Of a DNA stretch of 64,000 bases, positions 34,301-41,484 are shown one piece after another. Both the position numbers and the translations under genes were made by a program. Position 1 is the stretch's first letter. Every line of letters begins with the position of its first letter. The DNA is taken from positions 62,001 through 126,000 of the forward strand of contig NZ_BOPB01000002.1 of NCBI RefSeq assembly GCF_016863535.1, written 5' to 3'. This stretch comes from Micromonospora lutea (GTDB lineage: Bacteria > Actinomycetota > Actinomycetes > Mycobacteriales > Micromonosporaceae). The notes under the pieces are model-generated. The model saw only the letters and a program-made list of their open reading frames with translations. It was not told the origin of the DNA and made no database searches.

Positions 34301-36806
34301 CAGCGGGCCGGCTGCCCTGTGGGGTGCTGCCCGGACGCTCGTGCTGGAGGCGCCGGAGCTGGGCGTACGACTGGTCGATCTGCCCGGCGGAGCGGACGGG
34401 TCGACCGGGGCGAGGCTGGACACCTTCCCCTCGGGTGCCGAGGCGGCGTGGCGGGAGGAACGATGGTGGGTGCCCCGCCTGCGGCGGTACGACCCGGAGA
34501 ACCCGACCGGCTGGCCGGTACGCGAGCTGCGGACCGGTGGTGAGCGGGACTTCCGGCTCCTGGCCCGGGAACCTGGCGACCTTGCCAGCGTGTCGCCGTT
34601 CGCCTTCGGCCTCTCGGGTCCGGCACCCGGCGAAGTCGTGATCGACGTACGGGCGGCAGGACTGAACTTCAACGACGTGCTCAAGGCGCTGGGGTCCTGC
34701 CCCGGCGTGGAACCTGGTCGGGTTCCGTTGGGTGCCGAGTGTTCGGGCATCGTCGCGGCGGTGGGTGAGGGAGTGAACCGGGTCCGCGTGGGCGACCCGG
34801 TGCTGGCGGTGGCGCCCTCCAGCTTCTCCGGGCGGGTCGTGGCACCGGAGGCACTGGTCGCCCGGATCGGCGAACGGACCGATCTCACCGAGGCGGCCGG
34901 GGTCCCGATCGCCTTCCTGACCGCCGTCTATGCCCTGGACCACATGGCTCGCCTCGCACCGGGTGAGACGGTGTTGATCCACTCCGCCGCCGGCGGGGTC
35001 GGCCTCGCGGCGATGCAGATCGCCCGCCGCCGAGGGGCGACGATCCTCGCCACGGCTGGCACCGCCGAGAAGCGGGAGCTGCTGGCCTCCCGGGGAGCCG
35101 CCCACGTCTACGACTCGCGGAGTCTCGAATTCGCCGATCAGGTACGGGCGGACACCCAGGGCAGAGGCGTCGACGTGGTGCTCAACTCGTTGGCCGGGGA
35201 GGCGATGAGAGCCAGCCTGGCCCTGCTGGCGGAGAACGGCCGGTTCGTCGAGATCGGCAAGCGCGACATCTACGACGACGCCACGATGGGGCTGTCCGTG
35301 CTCGCCCGGAACCGTAGCTTCATGGCGGTCGACCTGGAGGCGTTGTTCTCCCGACGGCCGGAGGCGATCACGCCGGTGCTGGATGCCGTGGCACGGGCGC
35401 TGGACGCAGGAGAGCTGACGCCGGTGCAGACGACCGTCTTCCCGATGACGCAGGCGACGGAGGCGTTCACCACCATGGCCCGGGCCCGGCACGTGGGCAA
35501 GATCGTCCTCGTTCCGGACGGGGTCGCCGAGGTGATCGTGGCCCCAGGGTCCGCACCCGTACGCCGCGACGCCAGCTATGTGATCACCGGTGGACTCGGG
35601 GACCTGGGGTTGGAGGCGGCACGCTCGCTGGCTGAGCGGGGCGCGGGCCGGGTCGTCCTGGTGTCACGCAGCGAGCCGGCCGAGGCGGTCCGGACCCGCC
35701 TGGACGAGATCACCCGGACGACCGGTACCGCGATCATGGTGGCCAGCGCCGATGTCGCTGACGCGGACGCGTTGACCGCCGTCGTGGCCCGAGCCGGCGA
35801 AGGTGGGCTGCCGGTCCGGGGCGTCGTCCACGCTGCGGGCGTGCTGGCCGACGCCGCCCTGGACGAGCAGGACGCCGCCTCGCTGCGTCTGGTCTGGACG
35901 GCGAAGGCCCTTGGCGTGATCAACCTGGCCCGGGCGTGTGAGCGTGTCGACCTCGACTTCTTCGTCACCTACTCGTCGGCGGCCGGTGTTCTGGGGTCCC
36001 CCGGACAGCTCAACTACGCCGCAGCCAACGCGTTCGTCGACGCCTGGGGTCGCGGCGCGCGCCGCAGGGGAGTCCCGGTGGTCAACCTGGTGTGGGGTCC
36101 GTGGGGTGAGATCGGCCTCGCCTCGCGGCAGGGCAGCGACGTGTCGCTGGCCAGGCTGGGACTCAAGCCGATCGACGCCGAGCTCGGACGCGCCGTGTTC
36201 GACACCGGGACGGATGTCCCGGCCGAAATCGTCGTGCTCCCGATCGACTCTGCCGCCATCGCCCAGATGCCGGCCGACGACCTGCCGGGGCTGTTGTCCG
36301 GGCACGCGGCATCCGGGGTCGGAGGCACGGACGCGGACCCGGCCGGGTCGGGTCTCACCGACGAACTCCTGCGTCTCCCCCCGGGTCGGGCCCGTCGCGT
36401 CGCGGTCGTCGAAGCCTGCCGCAACGAGGTCGCCGCCGTGCTGCGCAGTTCACCGGAGGCGGTCGCGTCGGACCGACCGTTCTCCGAGATGGGATTCGAC
36501 TCGTTGATGTCCCTGGAACTGCGCAAGCGACTGCAACGCCGGACCGGCGTCTCGCTGCCCAGCACGGTGGTCTGGCGGTACCCGAACGTCGACGCGCTCG
36601 CCGAGCAACTGGCGGCTGCCATGGGCGTCGATCTCGGCAGTCACCACCCGCAGCGCGTGGAGACGGCGCCAAAACCGGCGCCAAAACCGGCGTCGGAACC
36701 GGCGTCGGAGGCTGGGCCGGACGACGAACTCGCTGGCCTGTCGGAAAGCGAGCTGGAGACGCTACTGCGTTCGACCCTGCACGACCTGGAGAACTCGGAT
36801 GGCTGA
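28353..36806 (+). CDS. FAAL-ACP-KS-AT-DH-ER-KR-ACP loading and fully reducing PKS
   Basis: A 2817-residue starter protein. FAAL (about 1-570, YTSGSTGQPKG near 168) activates a free fatty acid as acyl-AMP and loads ACP1 (LGLGSSDL, Ser near 631). A linker with a duplicated TADQRPDPRE unit precedes the ACP. KS: TACSSS (Cys858), EAHGTGT, KTNIGH. AT: GHSVGE (Ser1307) and FASH, nearer the YASH methylmalonyl signature than HAFH. DH: HRVAGTAVLP (His1610) and HPAELD. ER: HSAAGGVGL near 2209. KR: TGGLGDLG near 2412, YSSAAG, Tyr2555. ACP2: GFDSLMSLEL (Ser2717). A Pro-rich repeat and an acidic docking helix end the chain. RBS AGGAG lies at 28343-28347. The product should be a fatty acid lengthened by one reduced, possibly alpha-methyl, unit. 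It overlaps the next PKS by eight bases. Confidence 0.94.
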   Translation: MPRSMAQMFRDSLTARENASTYRFLDDGEGQPNALLDRELDRRARALAVALLARFRPGERVILACPSGPDYLTAFIGCLYAGVVAVPAYPIEGGNSARSLAKLHGIAQDCQAAGLLVPQTSPEQEATHATLSPVLATLPRISMQEVTADPADWREPDLDGDDIAFLQYTSGSTGQPKGVMVTHGNLLANLACIDRTFFPPEVEGRRMVSWLPPFHDMGLIGGLLEPAFGRFPVTVMDPMSFLKRPVRWLRAVSDMRATISGGPNFAYELCLSKVTPADLEQLDLSSWDVAFNGAEPVKSATMERFTTFFAPAGFRSSTFFPCYGLAENTLMATASRRGEDPVVSRFDPATVEEGRVSPDEEGREFVSSGMVGAGGDLAIVDPDTARRCPDGQVGEIWLHGPCVARGYWGRPEEEFVSRIDGDERGWFRTGDLGFVLDGELFVTGRIKDLVIVNGRNVHAHDIEASLAGAHPLLRPGVAACQIVEDGSGRLLVVNEVLKAPAPEQAAEIVAAIRRVVSREHDLAVDEIALVRRGGILKTSSGKTRRRAIASAFLHGELASVHTWSKGGALTPADNPAATADQRPDPRETPTADQRPDPRELTTWLREQVAAAARVPVDQVDVGAPLAELGLGSSDLVGLAGSLETRVGTDVPATLMWEHPTIEAVVGHYCDAPSSTAAPASRPSANPGEPIAVVGMACRFPGARDLDGYWELLTAARDAISEVPADRWDVDELYDPTGAVPGTMRTRWGGFVEGVADFDTDFFGISPREAAEMDPQQRMFLEVAWEALEDAGIRADDLAGSRTGVFVGASTSDHAKLATRDLASITAFTGTGNAASIIANRLSYLLDLRGPSMTLDTACSSSLVALHQACESLAAGTSSTAVAGGINVILGPELAVNFSRAGAMAADGRCKTFSAAADGYVRSEGCGVVVLKPLSRAIADGDRIYATVLGSAVNQDGRTNGLMAPSSASQKAVLRDAYTAAGVAPDTVELVEAHGTGTLLGDPIEVAALADVLADGRSVDNPLLIGSVKTNIGHLEAAAGVAGFIKAALALHRGSIPASLHFDEPNQHIPFATLHVDVVTEARKWPGPGPRHVAGVSSFGFGGTNAHAVLATPPVQVDQNLEQASGPLLLPLSARTDDALRRLAGRYASILTSATSAQARAICGAAARRRTAHPYRAAGSAGSVPALAAMLRTWSQGQDAEGVSTRRALTGGPTSTVAVFPGQGSRWWPIAADLLDSGGAFEQTLHRAESWCREHLGWSLLADISQPDGGRMARSPRLAQPALVATQVALASWLLEHGVEFGLVVGHSVGEISAACVAGALDLEVGMRIAAARGEAIESAAVPGAMAMVALNAQETKLRLDRRQVPDLWISAENGPGSTILSGSQEAVAAWLVEAEEEGVFSRSLAQVTFASHCPMMDSVLPAFRAAMGEVSGGEARIPMLSTVLGRLVDGDRLDTDYWLDNLRQPVLFDSAIRAALEQGWQRFTEIAMHPALTRSVQDRLDDDQVDAAVIETVRRDSPALPALWRAVGEAFCSGADIDWGAVHTGRRMVDLPSYPWSHERHLGVLAARAAHVPSGGHPLVHTVVEAGAEPGLWLGVGEAGVERLPWLAAHRVAGTAVLPATAILDAALTTARTALGRDDIQLEDVELSSMIPVGQADEPPTQLRTVLRERAGAMAEVELLWRRADAATWTLAARCRIGESVGLATASDNVVREQRAVAPARLYAAFTAAGIEYGEEFRGIRSAWTADGASGGVVAHEEGWRSGLHPAELDACLQLVAAGLVDTAQTDPRVPVRVGRFSCVPVSDGDLDVVCVGSPTDGYLVEVRDQAGRMVARLDGLELSSTGRRDEGLPLHQVSWEEATGRPTRQSTEPGHWVILSAGAAVDAAVTSVLADRSSAVAPQDLDRERLAEFLRAESREHGSPVGVLHALALAEPADDDALHGLDLVESLVTVAQAMRSAGPSVVADLVVLTAGAQEVRGQARLDSGPAALWGAARTLVLEAPELGVRLVDLPGGADGSTGARLDTFPSGAEAAWREERWWVPRLRRYDPENPTGWPVRELRTGGERDFRLLAREPGDLASVSPFAFGLSGPAPGEVVIDVRAAGLNFNDVLKALGSCPGVEPGRVPLGAECSGIVAAVGEGVNRVRVGDPVLAVAPSSFSGRVVAPEALVARIGERTDLTEAAGVPIAFLTAVYALDHMARLAPGETVLIHSAAGGVGLAAMQIARRRGATILATAGTAEKRELLASRGAAHVYDSRSLEFADQVRADTQGRGVDVVLNSLAGEAMRASLALLAENGRFVEIGKRDIYDDATMGLSVLARNRSFMAVDLEALFSRRPEAITPVLDAVARALDAGELTPVQTTVFPMTQATEAFTTMARARHVGKIVLVPDGVAEVIVAPGSAPVRRDASYVITGGLGDLGLEAARSLAERGAGRVVLVSRSEPAEAVRTRLDEITRTTGTAIMVASADVADADALTAVVARAGEGGLPVRGVVHAAGVLADAALDEQDAASLRLVWTAKALGVINLARACERVDLDFFVTYSSAAGVLGSPGQLNYAAANAFVDAWGRGARRRGVPVVNLVWGPWGEIGLASRQGSDVSLARLGLKPIDAELGRAVFDTGTDVPAEIVVLPIDSAAIAQMPADDLPGLLSGHAASGVGGTDADPAGSGLTDELLRLPPGRARRVAVVEACRNEVAAVLRSSPEAVASDRPFSEMGFDSLMSLELRKRLQRRTGVSLPSTVVWRYPNVDALAEQLAAAMGVDLGSHHPQRVETAPKPAPKPASEPASEAGPDDELAGLSESELETLLRSTLHDLENSDG
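30084..30149 (+). repeat. Duplicated 30-base unit in FAAL-ACP linker
   Basis: Two almost identical 30-base units (30084-30113 and 30120-30149) separated by six bases encode TADQRPDPRE twice in the linker between the FAAL and first ACP domains. They differ at one base. The repeat is in frame and lies in a flexible region, so it is probably a harmless recent tandem duplication. Confidence 0.85.
36665..36712 (+). repeat. Four 12-base tandem units in PKS C-terminal linker
   Basis: Four consecutive 12-base units, two of type GGCGCCAAAACC and two of type GGCGTCGGA(A/G)(C/G)C, encode a run of APKP and ASEP-like tetrapeptides. They sit between the last ACP and the acidic docking helix of the FAAL-PKS. 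They probably make a flexible tether. Confidence 0.85.
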
Positions 36807-39156
36807 ATCTGCGGCGGGATCCGGCACGGCCGAAACCCTGCGGCGTGCCCTGCGGACGATCACCGACCTGAAACAGCGCCTCGCGCAGGCGCAGCAGGCG
36901 CAACAGGCGGCACGGGCGCCGATCGCCGTGACCGGACTCGCCTGCCGGTTTCCCGGGGCGGACGGACCGGAGGCGTACTGGCGGCTGCTGTCCTCCGGAG
37001 AGAACGGGATCGTCGACATCCCGGAGCAGCGGTGGCCGGTCGATCGGTACTACGCCGATCAGCCGGGCAAGCCGGGCCGGACCACGGCCCGGCGGCTCGG
37101 CCTCGTGACCGACCTGGAGCGGTTCGACCACGGCTTCTTCGGCATCGGCGCCGACGAAGCGTCCGACATGGACCCGCAGCAACGTCTGGCGCTGGAACAG
37201 GCCTGGTTGGCGCTGGAGGACGCGGGCATCGACCCGACCCGACTCGCCGGCACCAGGACCGGCGTCTTCACTGCGGTATGCACCTACGACTTCGCCCTGT
37301 CACGGTTTCGCGACGTCTCCGGGATCACCGCTCATTCGAGTATCGGTACCGCCCACGGTGCCGTGGCAGGTCGGATCAGCTACACGTTGGGGCTCGCGGG
37401 GCCGTCGATCTCGGTCGACACGGCGTGTTCCTCGTCGCTGGTGGCGCTTCACCTCGCCTGCCGCAGCCTGCGCGACGGGGAGTCCGACGTGGCGTTGGTG
37501 GGAGGGGTCAACGTGCTGGTCTCCCCGTACACCAACATCGCGTTCTCCCAGCCGGGAATGGTCTCGCGCAGCAGCGAGTCCAGACCCTTCGACGAGCGGG
37601 CGGACGGACCGGTCATCGGCGAGGGCTGCGGTTTCGTCGTGCTGCAGCGCAGGGCGGACGCCGAGCGTGACGATCGGCGCGTCCGAGGGTGGATCCTCGG
37701 CTCCGCGATCAATCACAACGGCCGCACCGCCTCGCTCACGACGCCGTCGGTGGACGCCCAGCGTCAGGCGGTGGCCGCGTCGCTGGAGTCCGCCGGCATC
37801 AGCGCGGCCGACCTGGACTACGTCGAGGCGCACGGGTCCGCAACCCCGTACGGGGACATCATGGAGGTCGAGGCGCTGGCCGGCCTGACCGCTGACCGGA
37901 GCACGCCACTGTTCCTCGGCAGCTGCAAGGGGCACGTGGGGCACCTCCAGGCGGCCGGCGGCATGGCGGCCCTGCTCAAGGTGCTCCTTGCGATGGAACA
38001 CGGGAAGATTCCCGCCACCCTCGGGTTGGAACGGCCCAACCCCGGGCTGCCACCGGGGCAGGCCGGCATCGAGCTGGTGACGACCCTGCGGGACTGGCCT
38101 GCTCGGGCGGACCGTCGGATCGCCGGGGCCAGCGCATTCGGCTTCACCGGGACCAACTGCCACATCGTCGTCGCTGCGGCGGATCCGGCTCCCCCTCGTA
38201 CCGAAGCCGGATCGAGCGCGAGCTGTGTGCTCGCGTTGTCCGGCCGCGACGAGCGGGACCTGGATCGAGCCGTCGTAGCCATGCGCACGTTCCTGGCCGA
38301 GGATCCGACGCGATCGTGGCCCGACGTGGCGCGGTCGTGGAACTGCGGCCGGCCCCACTGGGGCTGGCGCACGACGGTCGTCGCGTCCGATCCGCTGGAG
38401 GCCGTCGAAGCGCTGCGGACGGCACCGGCCCACCGGCCGATGCCGTCCGCAGGGCTCGCCTTCCACCTGGGCGAATCCACGATTCCCGACGCCGGGTGGG
38501 CGGAGACGCTGCGGAGCGTGCCACTGCTCGCGGCGCTGGACGAGCAGTGCCGGGCGGCGACCGGCGGTGCGAGCGAACCGGTGATCAGGCAGTGCGTGGT
38601 CGCCCGGGCCCTGCTCGCGGTGGGTGTCGTTCCCACCGTGGTCACGGGGGTCGGCGTTGGCGAGTACGTGGCGGCGCACGTCGCGGGCGCCATCGACCTC
38701 GCCGGCCTGCTCCAGTTGGTTTCCGGCGTCGTACCCCCCACCGGTGCTGGTGCGCGAGCCCCCGAACTCCCATGGGCTCCCGCCTCGCTCGGACGGCTGT
38801 GGCCGTGGCAGGAAGTGCCCGGCACCGCGCAGTGGAAGAGCGCCATCCACGAGCCTGCCCGGTGGCCGGGCTGCTTCGACGCGGCTGACGACCTGGACAC
38901 CACCGGGTGGCTCGGAATCGGAGCCGACCCGGCCGCCGACGACCCGTTCCGCAGGATGTGTCAGGAACGCGGTCACGCCCTGTGGACGGTGGGCGAGGCG
39001 CCCGGGGGCTCCGGTGACTGGTGGTGGCGAACGTTGGGATGGTGCTACGAGCAGGGTGTGTCGGTCGACTGGTCCACGGCGCTGCGCGGAGTGGGCCGTG
39101 CCGTCGGTGTGCCGACGCACAGCTTCGACCGTGAGGTCACCGTGCCGATCCGGTGA
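36799..39156 (+). CDS. KS with degenerate AT and no ACP
   Basis: A 785-residue PKS protein. An N-terminal coiled-coil (about residues 10-38, rich in Leu/Gln/Ala) is a typical docking helix for the acidic tail of the FAAL-PKS. The KS is intact: TACSSS (Cys210), EAHGSAT and KGHVGH. The region after it aligns with an AT but has lost the nucleophile: GHSxGE reads GVGVGE near residue 617 and no GQGSQ motif remains. The protein stops after a typical post-AT segment (THSFDRE) with no ACP, KR or DH. It must therefore use a carrier and probably an acyltransferase in trans, such as the discrete ACP at 25807-26085. It is the last plus-strand gene and overlaps the convergent thioesterase by 20 bases. Confidence 0.88.
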   Translation: MAESAAGSGTAETLRRALRTITDLKQRLAQAQQAQQAARAPIAVTGLACRFPGADGPEAYWRLLSSGENGIVDIPEQRWPVDRYYADQPGKPGRTTARRLGLVTDLERFDHGFFGIGADEASDMDPQQRLALEQAWLALEDAGIDPTRLAGTRTGVFTAVCTYDFALSRFRDVSGITAHSSIGTAHGAVAGRISYTLGLAGPSISVDTACSSSLVALHLACRSLRDGESDVALVGGVNVLVSPYTNIAFSQPGMVSRSSESRPFDERADGPVIGEGCGFVVLQRRADAERDDRRVRGWILGSAINHNGRTASLTTPSVDAQRQAVAASLESAGISAADLDYVEAHGSATPYGDIMEVEALAGLTADRSTPLFLGSCKGHVGHLQAAGGMAALLKVLLAMEHGKIPATLGLERPNPGLPPGQAGIELVTTLRDWPARADRRIAGASAFGFTGTNCHIVVAAADPAPPRTEAGSSASCVLALSGRDERDLDRAVVAMRTFLAEDPTRSWPDVARSWNCGRPHWGWRTTVVASDPLEAVEALRTAPAHRPMPSAGLAFHLGESTIPDAGWAETLRSVPLLAALDEQCRAATGGASEPVIRQCVVARALLAVGVVPTVVTGVGVGEYVAAHVAGAIDLAGLLQLVSGVVPPTGAGARAPELPWAPASLGRLWPWQEVPGTAQWKSAIHEPARWPGCFDAADDLDTTGWLGIGADPAADDPFRRMCQERGHALWTVGEAPGGSGDWWWRTLGWCYEQGVSVDWSTALRGVGRAVGVPTHSFDREVTVPIR

Positions 39157-39958
39157 CCGGGGCGACCTGGCCGGTCGGGGCCGGCGGTAGCTGCGACAGC
39201 AGAGCAGAGGAGATCAGATCCGCGATCGCCTCGGCATGGTCCAGGATGAAGAAGTGGTCACCCGGGAACACATGGTGGGTGAAGGCCCCATGGGTGACCT
39301 CGGCCCACGAGGTGGCGGAGGCCACCGGCACCGACGTGTCCTCCGCACCGTTGAGCACGGTCACCGGGCAGTGGAGCAGCCGGCCCCGGTGGTACCGGTA
39401 CGTGGACAGGACACGGTAGTCGGCCCGAATCACCTGTAGTGCGAGGGCGCGCATCGCCGCGTCGTCGAAGATCCGGCGATCGGTGCCACCGAGGGCGCAG
39501 ATGTGCTCGATGAGCTGGGCGTCGCTCAGCAGGTGCTGGCCGCCCTTGGGCGGCGACGAAGGATCACCCCGACCCGAGAGGTGGAGCGCCACCGGTTCTC
39601 GCCCCTCCGCCGCCAGGATGCGGGCGGTCTCCAGGGCGACGAGCGAACCCATGCTGTGGCCGAGCAGCGCGACCGGACCGTCGACACAGGTCAGGATCGC
39701 CTCCGCGGTCTTCGCCGCAAGCTCGCCGATCGAGCGGGAGAAGGGCTCCTGGATCCGGTGGGCCCGCCCCGGGTACTGGACGACCATCGTCGCCAGCCAG
39801 GACGGGCACGCCCGCACGAGCCTCAGGTACGCGGCGGCCGACCCGCCCGCGTGCGGGCAGACGACGAGACTCGCCCGCGGCTCCACAGGAGTCGGCGTCA
39901 TCGTGACCAACCACGGCGACGTGGGCCGGTCGGTCTGGGATCGTGCGTCCACGCTCAT
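39137..39958 (-). CDS. Type II thioesterase (second copy)
   Basis: A 273-residue external thioesterase. It has VCPHAGGSA near the N terminus, nucleophile GHSMGS, Asp in GAEDTSVPV and the late His in GDHFF. It overlaps the upstream ABC permease gene by four bases (ATGA on the minus strand), so all three minus-strand genes here form one operon. It may clear malformed acyl groups from the PKS or NRPS carriers. Having two type II thioesterases in one cluster is common in large hybrid systems. Alternatively it hydrolyses the finished chain, since no TE domain is fused to any synthase in this window. Confidence 0.92.
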   Translation of the reverse strand: MSVDARSQTDRPTSPWLVTMTPTPVEPRASLVVCPHAGGSAAAYLRLVRACPSWLATMVVQYPGRAHRIQEPFSRSIGELAAKTAEAILTCVDGPVALLGHSMGSLVALETARILAAEGREPVALHLSGRGDPSSPPKGGQHLLSDAQLIEHICALGGTDRRIFDDAAMRALALQVIRADYRVLSTYRYHRGRLLHCPVTVLNGAEDTSVPVASATSWAEVTHGAFTHHVFPGDHFFILDHAEAIADLISSALLSQLPPAPTGQVAPVTGSAR

Positions 39959-41484
39959 CCCTTGGCGAGGTCTCTACGCCGGAACACGACAAGCGCGAGG
40001 CCCATGAGCACCACGATCACGGCGACCATTCCGGCCGACGCCGTGGCCGACCATGAATCGACCGGCACCTTGCCGGTCCACTCCACCGGCGAGATGTGCC
40101 GCAGCCCTTCGCTGAGCTGCAGCATGTCCGCCCGCAGCGCCACGACCGCAGCCCACGCGACCAGGGTCCAGGCCAGCGCGGGAAGCCGCGCGTCCAGCGA
40201 CCCCAGGGCGAGCGAGAGCGCCGCTATGAGCAACGCCGCGGGGAGTTGCTGGGCGTTGCTGCGAAGGGCCTCGCCGAACCTGCTCCAGTCGTCGAGGCTG
40301 AGACTCAGACCGAGGCCGGACAGGCAGGCGAGAGCCAGTTGCGTGGTGATCACGGCCGCGAAGGCGATGACGATGCCGTTGGCTTGCCATCGCGTACGGG
40401 TCGGCAGCCCGGCGAGCACGCGTCCGGTCCGCCCGGACAACTCCTCGCGGGAGAAGGCCATGCTGACCAGCACCCCGGCTGCGGCCGCGACGATGGCGTT
40501 GAGCTGAACCAGGAGGACGATCCGGGCGGTGAGCCCGTCGGTGGCCATGTCCTTTGCGAAGAAGCCGAAGGTGAAGGCGACCGCGCCGCCCGCGAGGAGG
40601 ACGGCCAACGTCGCGCCCCGGACGAGGCGGAGGAGCAGCGTCCGCGGACCGACGAGCGTGGCACCGGCCTCGCGTGGACCGGCGGAGGCGGCGAACATAC
40701 CGCCGCCGAGGTCACGTTTGGTGGCGAAGAAGATCCCCAGCAGGGCTTGCCCCGCGATGGCCGCCCCGAAGAGCAGGTAGGGCCAGGCCGGCGGAGTCTC
40801 GGCGAACGGCTTGGTCTCCGCGAGCCAGGACAACGGCGTCGACCAGACCGCGTCCCAGGACCGGACGTCGATGGCGCTGCGGAGCAGGTAGAAGCCGATC
40901 ACCACGGCGACGGCGGCGAAGGTCGCCTCGGCGCTGTTGCGGAAGAGCTGGCCGGCCAGCGCTCCGAGGGAGACCGCCCACAGGAAGAAGAGCAGCAGCG
41001 CGAGCGCCCACAGCGCGGAGCCCACGGTGTCGTATCCGCTGGCCACCAGCGCGGCGAAGGAGAGAACCGAGGCGAGCAGGCAGGTGAGGGCCCCGCAGCA
41101 GAGGCCACCAACGGTGGGTGCCAGCCGACTGATCGTGCCGGCGGTGATGATGTCGAGGTAGTTCTTGTCCTCCAGCCAGCGGGTGAAGCGGATGCCCACG
41201 TAGACCCCGACCAGGGGCACCAGGAACAGGATCACGACGGCTGTCTCCTGGGCGAAGATGCCCCCGATGCTCGTGAGGTCGTAGCCGCGTCCCTGGAACA
41301 CCCGGACCGCGACCGAGTCGGTCACCACCTCGGCGTACGCCAGGCGGTGTGCCTCGTCCGGGTACATGTCCTGAATGGAGGCCGCAGCCGACCAGACGAG
41401 GCCGGCGATGACGACCGCCGGCACGACCACCCACAGCCACATCGTGCGGAGCAGCACCCCCGTGGTGCGCGCGAGACCCTTCAC
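39955..41484 (-). CDS. ABC-2 type antibiotic exporter, permease subunit
   Basis: A 509-residue polytopic membrane protein with about twelve hydrophobic segments, resembling the large permeases of polyketide-antibiotic exporters (TnrB/DrrB-like group). The N terminus (about residues 10-30) and the paired six-helix layout fit that family. The gene follows the ATPase gene with a four-base overlap and precedes a thioesterase. It probably exports the cluster product across the membrane. Confidence 0.87.
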   Translation of the reverse strand: MKGLARTTGVLLRTMWLWVVVPAVVIAGLVWSAAASIQDMYPDEAHRLAYAEVVTDSVAVRVFQGRGYDLTSIGGIFAQETAVVILFLVPLVGVYVGIRFTRWLEDKNYLDIITAGTISRLAPTVGGLCCGALTCLLASVLSFAALVASGYDTVGSALWALALLLFFLWAVSLGALAGQLFRNSAEATFAAVAVVIGFYLLRSAIDVRSWDAVWSTPLSWLAETKPFAETPPAWPYLLFGAAIAGQALLGIFFATKRDLGGGMFAASAGPREAGATLVGPRTLLLRLVRGATLAVLLAGGAVAFTFGFFAKDMATDGLTARIVLLVQLNAIVAAAAGVLVSMAFSREELSGRTGRVLAGLPTRTRWQANGIVIAFAAVITTQLALACLSGLGLSLSLDDWSRFGEALRSNAQQLPAALLIAALSLALGSLDARLPALAWTLVAWAAVVALRADMLQLSEGLRHISPVEWTGKVPVDSWSATASAGMVAVIVVLMGLALVVFRRRDLAKG

